Source: DASVFB01 sp963815965 | GTDB lineage: Bacteria > Actinomycetota > Thermoleophilia > Gaiellales > Gaiellaceae | Direction: 5' to 3' | NCBI GenBank assembly: GCA_963815965.1 | Contig: CAWFIT010000019.1 | Location: forward strand, 29,583-93,582 | DNA length: 64,000 nt | Shown here: positions 35,577-44,544 of the stretch, piece after piece | How the letters are laid out: each line of letters begins with the position of its first letter | Numbering within the stretch: the first letter of the stretch is position 1 | The notes under the pieces: model-generated | Databases searched by the model: none | The model's input: the letters and a program-made list of their open reading frames with translations, nothing else | What the model was told of the DNA's origin: nothing | Made by a program: the position numbers and the translations under genes

Positions 35577-36791
35577 TTACGGTAGCGCGCGCCGACCGCC
35601 GACGATCGGGTCGATTGCGAGGTCGCCGCCGAGGTGGTATGCGAGGTACCGCCAGTCCGGCACGTCGAGGAGCAGCAGGTCTGCGTCGAAGCCCGGCGCG
35701 ATCCGCCCTTTGCGCGCGGAGCGGCCGAGCACGTGCGCGGCGTTGACGGTGCACGCGGCAAGCGCCTCGCCCGGCGCGAGCGTCATCTGCGTGCACGCGA
35801 GCGAGCAGACGAGCGGCAGGCTCTCCGTGAACGCGCTCCCCGGATTGAAGTCCGTCGCGAGCGCAACGGCTGCTCCAGCGTCGACGAGCGCGCGACCGGG
35901 CGGCATCGGCCGGCCGAGAAAGAGCGCGCTCGCGGGCAGCAGCACCGCAGCTGTGTTGCTCGCGGCAAGCGGTCGGATGCCCACGTCCGTCGTCGCCTCT
36001 AGGTGATCGACGGAGCGCGCGCCGAGCTCGACCGCGAGCGGGACTGCGCCGGCCTCCGTGAACTGGTCGCCGTGCAGGCGGAGCGCGAGCCCCTCTGCCT
36101 TGCACGCTTCGAGGTACCGGCGCGCCTGCTTCACGTCGAACGCGCCCCGTTCGACGAACACGTCCGCTGCCTCTGCCAACTTGGCCGCCTCCGGCAGCAC
36201 CTCCGTGAGGGCGAAGTCGAGGTACGCGTCGGCGTCGGCGAACTCGGGGGGGACGGCGTGGGCTCCGAGCCAAGTCGGGATGCCGCCGGCGGCTGCGATC
36301 GCCCGAAGCGACGCGAGCTCCGTCTCCCGGTCGAGCCCGTAGCCGGACTTCGCCTCGAACGTCGTCGTTCCCGTGCGAAGCATCGACCGGCGGTGTCGTT
36401 CGACCGCAACCCGCAGCCCGTCTTCGCCGGCGGCACGGGTTGCGCGAACGGTCGAGAGGATCCCACCTCCGGCCGCGTGCAGCTCTTCGTAACTCGCGCC
36501 GCCTGCGCGCAGCGCGAACTCCTCCACCCTGTCGCCGGCGAAGGCCGCATGCGTGTGGCAATCGACGAGCCCCGGGACGGCGCACCGACCACGGCCGTCG
36601 AGCTCCTCGACGTCGCCGATCGCCGCGCCCAGCTCGCGCATGCGGCCGACGTCGGCGATCTCGCCGCCGTCGACGAGCACGTACGCGTCCTCGACGACGT
36701 CGACTCGTCCGAGGTCGCCTCCGCGCAACGGCGCGCCGGTACCTGACGGCGTCGCGACCTGACTCAGGTCGCGGATGAGCAGACGCGTCAC
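35577..36791 (-). CDS. hutI: Imidazolonepropionase
   Basis: 404 residues from GTG 36791. Amidohydrolase fold: metal motif GLVDCHTHAAFAGDRVEEF, RTGTTTFEAKSGYGLDRET, LRLHGDQFTEAGAVPLAVEL, SVDHLEATTDVG, ALATDFNPGSAF and KGRIAPGFDADLLLLD. It hydrolyses imidazolonepropionate to formimidoylglutamate, step 3 of histidine degradation. Overlaps the hutU stop by 4 bp. Confidence 0.95.
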   Translation of the reverse strand: MTRLLIRDLSQVATPSGTGAPLRGGDLGRVDVVEDAYVLVDGGEIADVGRMRELGAAIGDVEELDGRGRCAVPGLVDCHTHAAFAGDRVEEFALRAGGASYEELHAAGGGILSTVRATRAAGEDGLRVAVERHRRSMLRTGTTTFEAKSGYGLDRETELASLRAIAAAGGIPTWLGAHAVPPEFADADAYLDFALTEVLPEAAKLAEAADVFVERGAFDVKQARRYLEACKAEGLALRLHGDQFTEAGAVPLAVELGARSVDHLEATTDVGIRPLAASNTAAVLLPASALFLGRPMPPGRALVDAGAAVALATDFNPGSAFTESLPLVCSLACTQMTLAPGEALAACTVNAAHVLGRSARKGRIAPGFDADLLLLDVPDWRYLAYHLGGDLAIDPIVGGRRALP

Positions 36792-38494
36792 TCGGACGGA
36801 AGCATCGGCACGTCGAGCCCGCCGCCGCGCGCCGCATCGATCGCCTCCGGATAACCGGCGTCCGCGTGGCGCAGGACGCCCGTACCCGGATCCGTAGTGA
36901 GGACGCGCTCCAGACGCTCCGCCGTGTCCTCGCTCCCGTCCGCGACGACGACCATTCCGGCGTGGATCGAGTTGCCGATCCCGACGCCGCCGCCGTGATG
37001 GACGCTCACCCACGTCGCGCCCGCAGCCGTGTTCAGCAACGCGTTGAGGATCGGCCAGTCGGCGATCGCATCGGAACCGTCGCGCATCGCCTCGGTCTCG
37101 CGGTAGGGCGACGCGACCGAACCTGCGTCGAGGTGGTCGCGGCCGATCACGACCGGCGCCGACACACGGCCGCTCCGGACGAGCTCGTTGATAGCTAGCC
37201 CGGCACGGGCACGATCCCCGTAGCCGAGCCAGCAGATCCGTGCGGGCAGTCCCTGAAAGGCGACACGATCCGGAGCAAGCTGTAGCCACCTCTGCAGCAG
37301 CGGATCTTCCGGGAACAGCCTCCGAAGCTCGTCGTCGATCGCCGCGATGTCGGCCGGGTCCCCGGACAGCGCTGCCCAGCGAAACGGCCCGATGCCGCGA
37401 CAGAACAGCGGACGAATATAGGCCGGGACAAAGCCCGGGTATGAGAAGGCCTCCGTTACGCCGGCTTCACGGGCCTCACCTCGTAAATTGTTGCCATAAT
37501 CGAAAACATACGCGCCGCGTCGGACGTACTCGAGCATCCCTTCCACGTGCCGCGCGATCGACGCGCGCGCCAGCTCCAGGTACTCGTCCGGATCGGACGC
37601 GCGCAACGCCGCGGCTTCCTCGAGACCGAGTCCCTGCGGCACGTAACCGTTGAGCGGATCGTGTGCAGCCGTCTGATCCGTGACGAGATCGAACTGCTCA
37701 CCGCGCTCGGCGAGCTCCGGCACGACGTCCGCGGCATTGGCGACGACGCCTACGGAGAGCGGACGACCCTCCGCAGCCGCACTGCGCACGCGCGCGAGCG
37801 CATCGTCGAGCGACTCTGCCGCCTCGTCGAGATAGCGCGTCTGCAGACGACGTTCGATTCGTGACGGATCGATCTCGACGCAAAGGATCGCCGCGCCGGC
37901 CATCGTGGCCGCGAGCGGCTGGGCACCGCCCATCCCGCCGAGGCCGGCGGTGAGGATCGTTCTTCCCGTGAGGTCAGCCGAACCGAAGTGCGTCTCGCCG
38001 GCCGCGGCGAACGTTTGGTAAGTCCCCTGCAGGATGCCCTGCGTTCCGATGTAGATCCACGAGCCCGCCGTCATCTGGCCGAACATCGTCAGCCCCAGCG
38101 CCTCGAGCCGGCGGAACTCTTCCCACGTCGCCCATCTCGGCACGAGCAACGAGTTGGCGATCAGCACGCGCGGCGCAAAGGCATGCGTGCGGAAGACGCC
38201 GACCGGTTTGCCGCTCTGGACGAGGAGAGTCTCGTCGTCGCCCAGTTCGAGCAGCGAGCGAACGATCGCCCGCAGAGCATCCGGGTTGCGCGCAGCCTTC
38301 CCGGAGCCTCCGTAGACGACGAGCTCTTCGGGTCGCTCGGCGACCTCCGGATCGAGGTTGTTGAGAAGCATCCGCAGCGGCGCTTCGGTCGACCACGATC
38401 GAGCGTTCAGCTCGCTTCCGCGAGGTGCGCGGATCCGCGCCGGATCGCCGCAGAGCGCGTCGACCTTCGCGTCGAGCGTCGCCGTCGCGCTCAC
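36788..38494 (-). CDS. hutU: Urocanate hydratase
   Basis: 568 residues from GTG 38494. It carries VVYGGSGKAARNPDALRAIV, QSGKPVGVFRTHAFAPRVLI, the NAD-binding TAGLGGMGGAQPLAATMAG, the catalytic Cys region FCRGIGPFRWAALSGDP and HHGGGVGIGNSIHAGMVVVA. Step 2 of the Hut pathway (urocanate to imidazolonepropionate). Slightly longer than the 555-560 typical of the family. The small membrane gene upstream overlaps it by 4 bp. Confidence 0.96.
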   Translation of the reverse strand: MSATATLDAKVDALCGDPARIRAPRGSELNARSWSTEAPLRMLLNNLDPEVAERPEELVVYGGSGKAARNPDALRAIVRSLLELGDDETLLVQSGKPVGVFRTHAFAPRVLIANSLLVPRWATWEEFRRLEALGLTMFGQMTAGSWIYIGTQGILQGTYQTFAAAGETHFGSADLTGRTILTAGLGGMGGAQPLAATMAGAAILCVEIDPSRIERRLQTRYLDEAAESLDDALARVRSAAAEGRPLSVGVVANAADVVPELAERGEQFDLVTDQTAAHDPLNGYVPQGLGLEEAAALRASDPDEYLELARASIARHVEGMLEYVRRGAYVFDYGNNLRGEAREAGVTEAFSYPGFVPAYIRPLFCRGIGPFRWAALSGDPADIAAIDDELRRLFPEDPLLQRWLQLAPDRVAFQGLPARICWLGYGDRARAGLAINELVRSGRVSAPVVIGRDHLDAGSVASPYRETEAMRDGSDAIADWPILNALLNTAAGATWVSVHHGGGVGIGNSIHAGMVVVADGSEDTAERLERVLTTDPGTGVLRHADAGYPEAIDAARGGGLDVPMLPSE

Positions 38495-38745
38495 AGCCGC
38501 TCCTCCTGTGCCTTGCGCAACGCTTCCGCGCGCAGACGGTTTCGCCAGGATCGCCAGCTCCACAGCGTTGCCACGATGTAGACGAAGATAGCCGTGACGA
38601 GCGCTTTGACGACATCCCCGCCCGTCGCGTACGCGATGACAACGACGAGCAGTGCGAGGACGCCGTAGAGAATCGCGGTGTCGCGGTACGGGTGCTTCGG
38701 CATCGGACGCCCACTGTCGGGCGGTTCCCAGCGCAGGCGTCTCAC
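38491..38745 (-). CDS. Small two-helix membrane protein inside the hut operon
   Basis: 84 residues from GTG 38745 (or 70 from ATG 38703). Two predicted membrane helices (AILYGVLALLVVVIAYATGG and VVKALVTAIFVYIVATLWSW) and a basic helical tail. It overlaps hutH and hutU by 4 bp each, so it must be translated with them. Unknown function; not a known Hut protein and too short for a permease. Confidence 0.65.
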   Translation of the reverse strand: MRRLRWEPPDSGRPMPKHPYRDTAILYGVLALLVVVIAYATGGDVVKALVTAIFVYIVATLWSWRSWRNRLRAEALRKAQEERL

Positions 38746-40280
38746 GCGAGCGCGCCGACTTCCGCTTCGACGGCCGCGACCAGCTCACCGCTGCGAATGG
38801 CGGCGGCGACGGCGTCGATGTCGTCGGCAAGCGGGCGATCGTCCTCGAGCCGCGGCGAGAGACTGCGCACGAAGGCGCGGGCCGCTGCTGCGCCGCGACC
38901 GGGCTCGAGCGGCGCCAGGAACTCCACGCCTTGCGCCCCTGCGAGCAGCTCGATCGCGAGCGTCCACTCGGAATTCGCGAGGGCCTGCCATGCCTTGAGC
39001 GCCGACGCATTCCCCATTGAAACGTGGTCCTCGTGGCCGGCGCTTGTCGGGATCGAGTCGACGCTCGCCGGATGAGCTAGCACCTTGTTCTCACTGACAA
39101 GCGCCGCTGCCACGTACTGGGGCAGCATGAAGCCGCTGTTGAGGCCTCCGTCCGGCGTCAGGAATGCGGGCAATCCTCCGGAAAGCGACGGGTTCACCAG
39201 ACGTTCGGTGCGGCGTTCGGAGATGCTCGCAAGCTCGGCGACCGCCATCGTCAATGCGTCGAGCGCGAACGCGAGCGGCTGTCCGTGAAAATTGCCGTTC
39301 GAGACGAGCAGCTCTTCGTCGACGAGGACGAGCGGGTTGTCGGTCGCCGCGTTCAACTCGACAGCCACGGTCCGCTCGGCGTAGTCGAGGAGGTCGCGCA
39401 CGGCGCCGTGAACCTGCGGCGCGCAGCGAAGCGAATACGCATCCTGAACCTTGTCGCACCAGCGATGCGATTCGTTTATGGCCGAGTCTTCGACGAGGCG
39501 AACGACGTTCGCCGCCGAGACTCTCTGGCCGGGTAGCGGGCGAAGCGCGTGGATCTCAGGAATGAAGCTCGTCCTCGAGCCCTGCAGGGCTTCGAGCGAG
39601 AGCGCGCACGCGACGTCGGCAGCCTTCGCGAGACGACCCGCGCGTACAAGTCCGAGCGCTCCGAAAGCGGCCATGAACTGCGTGCCGTTGATGAGCGAAA
39701 GGCCTTCCTTTGCCTCGAGCACAACCGGCGCGAGACCGACGGAGGCGAGCGCGTCCGCCCCGTTCATGCTCTTGCCGTCGACCTGCGCCTCGCCTTCGCC
39801 GACCAGCGGAAGTGCGAGGTGAGCGAGGGGGGCCAGGTCTCCGCTCGCGCCGACCGAGCCCCGGCTGGGGACGCGTGGGAGCACATGCCGGTTCAGGCAT
39901 TCGAGCAGCAGCTCCGTGGTCTCGACGCGCGCACCAGAGCAGCCTTTGGCGAGTGTGTTGGCGCGCAGAAGCATGGCCGCGCGCACGACCTCGTCGGGGT
40001 ACGGCTCGCCCACGCCGCAGGCGTGACTTCGCAGCAGCCGCAACTGAAGCTCCTTGGTCAGCTCCTCGGGGATCGACTTCGACACGAAGCGCCCGAAGCC
40101 GGTGTTGACGCCGTACGTGTGCTCGCTCGTTCCGTGCGCGGCGCGCTCGACTACGAGCCGCGCGGCGCGCATTTTGTCCCGCGCCTCGTCGGATAGCTCG
40201 GCCGGCCCGCCTTCGACCGCGACCCGCCAGACGTCCTCGATGCGGAGGTCGTCGCCGGTCAGCGTCGCCGTGGCGATCAC
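38742..40280 (-). CDS. hutH: Histidine ammonia-lyase
   Basis: 512 residues. The MIO prosthetic group forms from Ala-Ser-Gly in RGSVGASGDLAPLAHLAL; also present are YGVNTGFGRFVSKSIP, the substrate block GNFHGQPLAFALDALTMAVA and QDAYSLRCAPQVHGA. It removes ammonia from histidine to give urocanate, the first Hut step. ATG 40280. The 147 bp upstream, to the ftcD stop, hold a possible promoter and an inverted repeat (see separate entry). Confidence 0.96.
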   Translation of the reverse strand: MIATATLTGDDLRIEDVWRVAVEGGPAELSDEARDKMRAARLVVERAAHGTSEHTYGVNTGFGRFVSKSIPEELTKELQLRLLRSHACGVGEPYPDEVVRAAMLLRANTLAKGCSGARVETTELLLECLNRHVLPRVPSRGSVGASGDLAPLAHLALPLVGEGEAQVDGKSMNGADALASVGLAPVVLEAKEGLSLINGTQFMAAFGALGLVRAGRLAKAADVACALSLEALQGSRTSFIPEIHALRPLPGQRVSAANVVRLVEDSAINESHRWCDKVQDAYSLRCAPQVHGAVRDLLDYAERTVAVELNAATDNPLVLVDEELLVSNGNFHGQPLAFALDALTMAVAELASISERRTERLVNPSLSGGLPAFLTPDGGLNSGFMLPQYVAAALVSENKVLAHPASVDSIPTSAGHEDHVSMGNASALKAWQALANSEWTLAIELLAGAQGVEFLAPLEPGRGAAAARAFVRSLSPRLEDDRPLADDIDAVAAAIRSGELVAAVEAEVGALA

Positions 40281-40406
40281 GGCGGCGAGTCTAGTTGTCG
40301 TGGCTCGAGCGGACCACTCCGTTTCCGTCCTGTCGCCCCAGGTGCCCCTGGCCTCCTCCCCGCGTCGAGCCTATCGTGGCCGTCTCACCTTGTGGGCGAC
40401 GCCGAT

Positions 40407-40431
40407 GTGACAAGCCGCCGCAAAGTGTCAC
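40407..40431. promoter_or_regulatory. Inverted repeat GTGACA-N13-TGTCAC between ftcD and hutH
   Basis: Perfect 6-bp arms 40407-40412 and 40426-40431, overlapping the ftcD stop codon and 127 bp upstream of hutH. Dyads of this shape are typical of GntR or similar dimeric repressors (HutC is GntR-type), but no regulator is in the window. Could equally be a weak ftcD terminator stem. The rest of 40281-40427 shows no ORF. Confidence 0.3.
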
Positions 40432-41315
40432 GAATCTGCGTCCAACAGCCGGAGCTCGAGCACGCGCGACGCATCGAAGCCCTCGATCCGAAGCAACGCG
40501 CTCGCCGCGGCGAGGGCGGCGCCCGCAGGCATGAGCCCGACGAGCTCGGTGCCGAGGACGGCGGCGCCCCGCGCCTCCGTCTCTTGCTCCACGCGCGCCA
40601 CGATTTCGTGCAGCGCGGCAGCCTCCCAGTCCTCGACGTTCATGCTCACCTGCACGACACCGGCACGCGGCAGATCGAGCCCGAGCGCGCGGACGCCTGG
40701 AAAGCCGCCGCCCCGCTCGCGCACCACGGACGCGATCTCGCGGGCGGCCTCGACGGTGACGCCCCTGAGGTTCACGTTCAGTGCGATCAACGGTCGCCGT
40801 GCGCCGACGATCACTCCTCCCGCTCGCTCATCCAGCTGCTTCGGCCCGAAGTCCGGCGCGAGCTCCCCGTCGTCGAGCCGGCGCTGCAATTCTTTCGTCC
40901 CGCCGGAGCGGAAGAACGCCGGCCCGCGCTCCGGAGCAAGCTCGCCGTAGAGGAACACAGGCAGATCCAACTCGTCGCCGACTCGCCGCGCGAGTTCACG
41001 CGCGCACGCGCGCGCACGCTCCATATCGCCGGGAACGATCGGCACCACGGGGACGACGTCGGCCGCGCCGATACGGGGATGCGCGCCTTCATGCTCACGC
41101 AGGTCGATCCGCTCACGCGCAACGGCAATCGCGGCGAGCAGCGCGGCGACGAGCTCGTCCTCCACACCGACCAGCGTGAACACCGAGCGGTTGTGATCCG
41201 CGTCGCTGTGGACGTCGAGCAGGCGCGCGTGCGCAACGATCGCGGCTCCGATCGCGTCGATCGTCCCGCGGTCGCGCCCTTCCGAGAAGTTCGGCACGGA
41301 TTCGAGCCGGCGCAC
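40428..41315 (-). CDS. ftcD: Glutamate formimidoyltransferase
   Basis: 295 residues, i.e. only the formiminotransferase half (N and C subdomains) of mammalian FTCD. It begins LESVPNFSEGRDRGTIDAI, with LLDVHSDADHNRSVFTLVG, HEGAHPRIGAADVVPVVPI, the catalytic His, and LNVNLRGVTVEAAREIASVV. Transfers the formimino group of formimidoylglutamate to tetrahydrofolate, completing histidine to glutamate. The cyclodeaminase partner (fchA) is not in the window. First gene of the hut cluster. Confidence 0.93.
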   Translation of the reverse strand: MRRLESVPNFSEGRDRGTIDAIGAAIVAHARLLDVHSDADHNRSVFTLVGVEDELVAALLAAIAVARERIDLREHEGAHPRIGAADVVPVVPIVPGDMERARACARELARRVGDELDLPVFLYGELAPERGPAFFRSGGTKELQRRLDDGELAPDFGPKQLDERAGGVIVGARRPLIALNVNLRGVTVEAAREIASVVRERGGGFPGVRALGLDLPRAGVVQVSMNVEDWEAAALHEIVARVEQETEARGAAVLGTELVGLMPAGAALAAASALLRIEGFDASRVLELRLLDADS

Positions 41316-41439
41316 GCGCGTACTCTAGGGTCGCAACGAGCGAGTCTTTTCGACCGGATCGCGGTGCCCGTATGAGCGGCGGAGAGAGAACGTAGCCATT
41401 TGCGCTACTGACAAGCCTGCCAGGTGCGCGCTCTTAGCC

Positions 41440-41559
41440 GCTCTCCCCGGCAGTCGCCTGCGAGCCGGTGTCAATTCGGGGGGCGACTCCTCGGTGGGGG
41501 AGAGTGCGGTAGCCGGGGAGCCATGACGGCGAAGCGGTTGCGGCACCGCCTCAACCGCT
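41440..41559 (+). other. Strongly folded intergenic region, possible cis-regulatory RNA
   Basis: The 457 bp from 41316 to 41772 have no credible gene. On the plus strand CTCTCCCC (41441-41448) can pair with GGGGAGAG (41497-41504), enclosing AGTCGCC (41452-41458) with GGCGACT (41482-41488) and a small CCG/CGG hairpin. A second hairpin follows: AGCGGTTG (41533-41540) with CAACCGCT (41552-41559). It lies 210 bp before uspA and on the opposite side from ftcD, so it could act on either or be a free RNA. I could not match it to a known riboswitch class. Confidence 0.4.
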
Positions 41560-41772
41560 GCCCCCCGACCATCGAGGTTCGCACGCCGCGGGCGGGAAGT
41601 ACACCGCGGGAACCACATATCGGGTCAGGTCGAGCTCGGGAAGTTGCGGAAGCCGGAGCGCTCTCGCGGCTGGGCCGATCGAGGTCGGGCTAGCCTGCAC
41701 GACTCGAGCGCAACTATTTTGAAGTGAACGTCCGAGCTACCCAGGACGCTGAGTCTCGAAAGGGGATCCGCC

Positions 41773-42210
41773 GTGTTTACGAACATTCTGGTTGGCCTCG
41801 ACGACTCGCGATCGTCACAGCGAGCGCTCGAGCAAGCGATCGATCTCGCCAAGGCCCCCGGCGTCAAGCTGACGTTGATGACAGTCGCACCGCCGGTCGC
41901 GACGATGGTGACGCTAGCCGGAATGGGCATCGAGGAAATGAGCGCCGAGCTCGACAAATGGGCGGCGGACGTGCTCGACGAGGCAGTCCGAACCGTCCCA
42001 CCAGAGGTCACGGCTGAACGGGTGCAGGGCCGCGGACACGTGGGCCTTGAGATCCTGAAAGAGCTCGAGCGCGGAGGTTACGATCTGATCGTCCTCGGTA
42101 CGCGCGGACGCGGACGCACGCAAGAGGGCTTGCTCGGCAGCGTGAACGGCTACATCCATTTCCACGCTCACGTCCCACTTCTTTCCGTGCCCGACAAGGC
42201 TGACGACTGA
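41773..42210 (+). CDS. uspA: Universal stress protein, UspA family
   Basis: 145 residues with one Usp domain: MFTNILVGLDDSRSSQRALE, and the ATP-binding signature LGTRGRGRTQEGLLGSVNGY (G-2x-G-9x-GS) with C-terminal VPLLSVPD. The GTG start at 41773 is chosen because GAAAGGGGA lies just upstream at Shine-Dalgarno distance. AACTATTTTGAA about 40 bp earlier may include the -10 region. Single gene, ends in a terminator. Probable ATP-binding type Usp. Confidence 0.92.
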   Translation: MFTNILVGLDDSRSSQRALEQAIDLAKAPGVKLTLMTVAPPVATMVTLAGMGIEEMSAELDKWAADVLDEAVRTVPPEVTAERVQGRGHVGLEILKELERGGYDLIVLGTRGRGRTQEGLLGSVNGYIHFHAHVPLLSVPDKADD

Positions 42211-42268
42211 GCCACGGGCCCGAGACTCGGGCCACACCGCAAGTCGGCGGTTGCGGATCGCAACGACG

Positions 42269-42300
42269 AGCGCCCCCAGGCTGCGTAAGCCGGGGGCGCT
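42269..42300 (+). terminator. Terminator-like hairpin after uspA
   Basis: AGCGCCCCC (42269-42277) and GGGGGCGCT (42292-42300) form a perfect 9-bp stem with a 14-base loop, 59 bp after the uspA stop. No T-run follows (GCTGTCGTG), as is common in high-GC actinobacteria. Confidence 0.65.
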
Positions 42301-42389
42301 GCTGTCGTGCGGATGGGTCTCTGCCTAGTACCTACGCGACCGGGGTGTTCGGCAGCGGGACGCCGTTGACGTACAGGCCGGGCGGCATC

Positions 42390-43960
42390 GTGAGCATCGT
42401 CGTCTACGAGCGTGTCTCGTCCGACAAGCAGGACATCTCGCGGCAGGCCATCCAGCGCGAGCGTGCGACCACCGATTACCCGGATGCGGAGTTGCGCGTC
42501 ATCCAGGACGATGGCGTCTCGGCGTTCAAGATCTCGATCTTCGAGCGCCCCGGTGGTGCCGCACTCGTCCGGCTCGTCGAGGCCGGCGATGTCGACGCGA
42601 TCTACACCGACGCGCAGGATCGACTCAGCCGCGGCCACGATGATGAGTGGGTCATGTTCCGTGCGCTCTGCGACGCGAGCGATACCTGGCTCGTCATCGA
42701 CGGTGTTCGAATCGAACGCGACCTAGGCGGAAAGGCCATGAGCTACCTGAAGGCGTTGCTCGCACGGCAAGAGTCCGAGGAGAAAGCGCACCGCGTACGT
42801 TCCAGCAAACGTAGGTCAGCCGAGAAAGGTCGTCCCTCCGGCGGGGTCGCGCCGCTCGGGTATCGCTACAGCACGGAGCGGCTCGATGAGGTTCCTGTGC
42901 TCGTCCAGGTTCCGGCGGAGGCCGGGGTCGTCCGACGAATCTTCGCGGAGTTCGCGTCCGGAGTCAGCCAGAAAGAACTGGCGCGACGTCTAAATCAGGA
43001 TTCGGTGCCAACCGAGAAGCCCGGTGGCGAGTGGCGGCAGGCACCATACGGCGCATTCTCGTGAATCCCGTCTATGTCGGGAAACTCATCCGGTATGGCG
43101 AGCTGCGGGATGCGAAGCATGAGGCGATTCTGGAGCAGGAGCTCTGGGATACCTGTCAGCAGCTTCTCGCGGCTCGCGGACGTGCACCGGCGAGCGGACG
43201 TGGCCGCCCGACAGCCGGCTCGCACCTGTTCGTGCGCGGGATGCTCCGGTGCTCCTGTGGGGACGCGATGCTGCCTCGTACCCGAGAGAAGACCGAGACC
43301 TATCACTGTGCTGCCCGCGACCGTGACGCGAGCGCCTGCGCGCAACCACCAATCCCGAGGGAGCGTGTTGACAGCAGCGTCCTGACGTACTTCGAGATTT
43401 GCTCGCTGGATGCGGAGGAAACTGTCGCGACGCTACGTCGTGCCGCCGACACTGATCTACAGACGCTTCGCGAGCTCCGGATCGCGGCAGAGGCATCGCT
43501 CGCCAAGACCGAGGCGAGCCTCGCACGGATCGAGACCGACTACCTCGCTGCCGAGCTACCCGTGAAGGAGTACTTGGGGTTCAAGGCCCGGCTACAGAAT
43601 GATCTGGCAGGAGCTCAGGCCGACGCTGAGCGCCTCGAGGCTCGTGAGCGGGAGCTGGCCGAGGCCGAGCCCGCCGCGGAGCTAGAGGAGACGCTCGTGG
43701 CGCTCCTGACGGATGTGCGTGCCGCGGTCGTCGGGGAGGTTCGTGACGCCGAAAGCATCGCTGCTTTGCGCGCAGCCCTTCAGCGCCTGTTCAAGGAGTT
43801 TCGTTTGACGACCGAGCAGCCCGTCGTCGAGCAGCCCGTCGTCGACCCGCGTATGGTCGGAGTCCCGATCGCGTACCCGTACTACATCGTTCCCGTACTC
43901 GCGGAGGATGCGCTGGCGCGAGTGCCACTGCGGGTAAATAAGACTCGGCTGTCGCGGTGA
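42390..43960 (+). CDS. Large serine recombinase/integrase, one frameshift
   Basis: About 523 residues once repaired. N-terminal resolvase domain with the catalytic Ser in VVYERVSSDKQDISRQA and YTDAQDRLSRGHDDEW; recombinase domain (GVAPLGYRYSTERLDEVP, SQKELARRLNQDSV, TIRRILVNPVYVGKLIRYG); zinc ribbon LRCSCGDAMLPR to YHCAARDRDASAC; C-terminal coiled coil (AEASLAKTEASLARIETD). One base is missing at the GG near 43035-43037 (GGEWR then AGTIRR). Such enzymes integrate phages and elements, but no other mobile genes are adjacent. The stop overlaps the next gene by 4 bp. GTG 42390 preferred over 42345. Confidence 0.87.
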
Positions 43961-44544
43961 AGGAGTACTACGACACGCGCGCGCCGGAGTACGACGAGTG
44001 GTACCTCGGCCACGGCCGATTCGCCGACCGCGACCGCCCCGGCTGGGATGAGGAGCTCGCCGCCCTGGCCGCGACGATCGAGGCGCTGCCTCCGAAGCGC
44101 ACGCTAGACGTCGCCTGCGGCACGGGGTTCCTCACGCAGCACCTGCGCGGCGACGTTACCGGCCTCGACCAGAGCGCGCGGATGCTTGCGATCGCCGCCG
44201 AACGTGCGCCGAACGCCAGCTTCGTCCAAGGGGACGCCCTCGAGCTTCCGTTCGAGGACGACGCCTTCGAGCGCCTGTTCACCGGTCACTTCTACGGGCA
44301 CCTCGAGGACGCCGAACGCGGGCGCTTCCTCGTCGAGGCGCACCGCGTCGCGGCCGAGCTCGTCGTCGTTGACGCCTCGCGCACTCACTCCGCCGTCGCC
44401 GACGAGATCCAGGAACGGATCCTGAACGACGACTCGCGCTGGACTGTCTACAAGCGCTACTTCGTGCCGGAAGAGCTCGCCGCTGAGCTGGGCGGCGGCG
44501 AAACACTCTTCGCCGGCAACTGGTTCGTCGTCGTGCGTGCGTGA
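43957..44544 (+). CDS. Class I SAM-dependent methyltransferase
   Basis: 195 residues starting KEYYDTRAPEYDEWYLGHG, with motif I TLDVACGTGFLTQHLRG, VTGLDQSARMLAIA and ASFVQGDALELPFEDDAFE, the pattern of the methyltransf_11 group. Substrate unknown. The GTG start is the last codon region of the recombinase (GTGA), and its own stop region overlaps the next gene by 4 bp. The family-like N-terminus begins right at this GTG, so the gene looks complete despite the recombinase abutting it. Confidence 0.82.
   Translation: MKEYYDTRAPEYDEWYLGHGRFADRDRPGWDEELAALAATIEALPPKRTLDVACGTGFLTQHLRGDVTGLDQSARMLAIAAERAPNASFVQGDALELPFEDDAFERLFTGHFYGHLEDAERGRFLVEAHRVAAELVVVDASRTHSAVADEIQERILNDDSRWTVYKRYFVPEELAAELGGGETLFAGNWFVVVRA

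Noticed and set aside
41440..41559. Known riboswitch (c-di-AMP, c-di-GMP-I, cobalamin or glycine) before uspA
   Set aside because: Short matches such as GGTAGCCGGG exist, but the full consensus and helix order of each class are not met.
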